The notes beneath the pieces were generated by a model, which worked only from the letters and a program-made list of their open reading frames with translations, did not search any database and was not told the origin of the DNA. Below, one piece after another: positions 62,744-64,000 of a DNA stretch of 64,000 nucleotides. Source of the DNA: Nocardioides campestrisoli (GTDB lineage: Bacteria; Actinomycetota; Actinomycetes; Propionibacteriales; Nocardioidaceae); assembly GCF_013624435.2 (NCBI RefSeq), contig NZ_CP061768.1:2942001-3006000 (forward strand). Reading direction: 5' to 3'. The position numbers and the translations under genes were made by a program. Every line of letters begins with the position of its first letter. Position 1 is the stretch's first letter.

Positions 62744-62853
62744 TCGGCTCGGGCGGCCTCGGCGCGTGGCGTCTCGGTCGCGCGCGGGCCGGGGAGCGTG
62801 GGGCCCCGGCGCGTGCCGGCCGGGGCGCGCGCCTGCCGAGCGGCCGCCTCGTA

Positions 62854-62898
62854 GGTGTGTGGCCCGAGGGTGTGTGACCCGAGGGTGCGTGGCCCGAG
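62854..62898. repeat. 15-bp tandem repeat, three units
   Basis: GGTGTGTGGCCCGAG at 62854-62868, with one mismatch at 62869-62883 and one at 62884-62898. It ends 5 bp before the stop codon of the convergent aldo/keto reductase gene. Confidence 0.75.
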
Positions 62899-62903
62899 CG
62901 CGG

Positions 62904-63782
62904 TCAGTCCGCCGCGCGGTCGGCGTCGAGCCGAGCCAGCTCGTCCGGGGTGAGTTCCAGGTCAGCTGCCGCCGCGGAGTCGCGGATCGACTCGGGTCGC
63001 TTCGCCCCGGGGATCGGGATCACGCACGGCGACTGGGCCAGCTCCCAGGCGAGCGCCACCTGCTGCGCGGAGACGCCGCGCTCCTTCGCCACGTCGGCGA
63101 AGGCGGGGTGCTTGGCCGCCAGCTCCTTGGCGTCGCTCAGACCACCGAGCGGGCTCCAGGGCAGGAACGCCAGCCCCAGCTCGGCGCAGACGTCGATCTC
63201 GGGCCGGCTGGACCGGAAGGCCGGGCTGAACTGGTTCTGCACGCTGACCAGCGCGTCGCCCAGCACGGCGTACGCCGCGCGGATCTGCTCCGGGTCGGCG
63301 TTGGAGAGCCCGACGTGGGCGACCTTCCCGCTGTCGGCGATCTCCTTGAGCGTGCCGATCACCTCGTCGTAGGGCACCTTGGGGTCGGGGCGGTGGTGCT
63401 GCCACAGGGCGATCTGCTCGACCCCGAGCCGGCTCAGGCTGGCGTCGACGGCGGCGCGCAGGTGCTCGGGGCTGCTGTCCACCTCCCAGGCACCGCCCTC
63501 GGCGCGGACGTGACCACCCTTGGTGGCCAGCACGAACCGGTCGCGCACGCCGAGCTCGTCGAGCAGGCTGGCGACCAGGGTCTCGTTGGCCCCCTGGGCG
63601 TCCGCCCCCGCCTCGCTCGGCCCGTAGGCGTCGGCGGTGTCGAGCAGCGTGACGCCGCTCTCGAGCGCCGCGCGCAGGGTGTCGAGCAGCTGCTGACGCG
63701 GCTGCTCGCCGCTCTGCGTGAAGGTCATCAGGCCGAGTCCGATGGCGCCGACCTGCCGGGGGCCGAGGGTGCGTGTGTGCAT
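62904..63782 (-). CDS. Aldo/keto reductase
   Basis: 292-residue NADPH-dependent reductase of the AKR superfamily. The catalytic residues are in LLDTADAYGPSEAGADA (Asp and Tyr), FVLATKGGHVRAE (Lys) and IALWQHHRPDP (His). NADP contacts VSVQNQFSPAF and VIPIPGAKRPESIRD fit the family. The substrate is unknown. The ATG giving HTRTLGPRQVGAIG was chosen because TAGGGT lies 7 nt before it and the family starts there; longer readings add an antisense leader. Confidence 0.93.
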   Translation of the reverse strand: MHTRTLGPRQVGAIGLGLMTFTQSGEQPRQQLLDTLRAALESGVTLLDTADAYGPSEAGADAQGANETLVASLLDELGVRDRFVLATKGGHVRAEGGAWEVDSSPEHLRAAVDASLSRLGVEQIALWQHHRPDPKVPYDEVIGTLKEIADSGKVAHVGLSNADPEQIRAAYAVLGDALVSVQNQFSPAFRSSRPEIDVCAELGLAFLPWSPLGGLSDAKELAAKHPAFADVAKERGVSAQQVALAWELAQSPCVIPIPGAKRPESIRDSAAAADLELTPDELARLDADRAAD

Positions 63783-63789
63783 GGCCTCG

Positions 63790-63795
63790 ACCCTA
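63790..63795 (-). promoter_or_regulatory. -10 box of the aldo/keto reductase gene (leaderless type)
   Basis: TAGGGT on the minus strand, 7 nt before ATG. Confidence 0.55.
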
Positions 63796-63863
63796 CGCAC
63801 CGACCGAAGAACGACCACGCGCAGAATGATCCTTCCCCCCACGTAGTTGCAAGAGGAGTCGAC

Positions 63864-64000
63864 GTGACCTACTGGCGCCGGACCGGAGCGCACACCTTCG
63901 AGCCCACCGCGTACGTCGGCGGCTCGTGGGACCCCGCCACCCAGCACGTCGCCTCGTCCCTGGGCGTGCTCGCCCACGAGGTCGTGCGGGACCGGGACGC
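63864..64000 (+). CDS. Thioesterase-like protein, N-terminal part
   Basis: Only about 45 residues are visible, beginning TYWRRTGAHTFEPTAYVGGS and continuing WDPATQHVASSLGVLAHEV. This resembles the start of actinobacterial acyl-CoA thioesterase-like (hot-dog fold) proteins. GTG start with AGGAG 6 nt upstream. The gene continues past the window, and the assignment rests on this short piece. Confidence 0.6.
   Translation, partial: MTYWRRTGAHTFEPTAYVGGSWDPATQHVASSLGVLAHEVVRDRD

Overview
The window is high-GC actinobacterial DNA. Its gene order in the first 15 kb (ahcY, a SIS protein, a Trm112-like protein, manB, a DUF3499 gene, a PF06262 gene, whiB, fbiA, fbiB, manC, a TIGR03089 gene) is the arrangement known around Mycobacterium tuberculosis Rv3256c-Rv3268. 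Protein wording and the whiB, LCP and alkB-rubredoxin families point to Nocardioides or a close relative in Nocardioidaceae; this placement is an inference from gene content and remembered family sequences.

Layout. 1-15.3 kb is conserved core: methyl-cycle ahcY (partial), mannose activation (manB, manC), zinc mini-proteins, a large membrane glycosyltransferase with its secreted DUF5719 partner, the regulator whiB, and coenzyme F420 synthesis (fbiA, fbiB). 15.3-28.2 kb is a cell-envelope block: a secreted PGRP-type amidase with FG-GAP repeats, a six-gene operon for galactan synthesis and export (two GT2 enzymes, glf, glfT2, wzm, wzt) and two divergent LCP ligases that could attach the polymer to peptidoglycan. 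28.2-38.3 kb holds metabolic and small genes: crotonase, zinc alcohol dehydrogenase, F420-dependent LLM oxidoreductase, SDR, HAD, alpha/beta hydrolase, a propeller-like lipoprotein, YccF, racemase-like, GNAT and DUF6544 proteins.

38.3-55.7 kb is the most rearranged part. It has a SNF2-like ATPase preceded by a small Cys/His protein, a second copy of that small protein 11 kb away, a decayed GNAT gene, a truncated VOC gene, a GrpB gene plus the tail of a second GrpB copy, an AAA+ ATPase, an autoregulated HTH operon with two operators, an alkB-rubredoxin fusion translationally coupled to a TetR gene, a Na+/H+ antiporter, a nucleoside hydrolase, a MarR/rhodanese operon and a YceH-VOC fusion. 55.7-64 kb holds an HSL-type esterase, a Tat-exported Dyp peroxidase coupled to a PCu(A)C copper chaperone, a hemerythrin, a PaaX/AidB-type pair, an aldo/keto reductase and the start of a thioesterase-like gene.

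Two themes run through the window. Operons are tightly packed, with many 1- or 4-nt stop/start overlaps. About nineteen genes have a TANNNT box (often TAGGCT) only 6-8 nt before the start codon and usually no Shine-Dalgarno sequence, which fits leaderless transcription and was used here to settle several start codons. I saw no tRNA, rRNA, CRISPR array, insertion sequence or known riboswitch.
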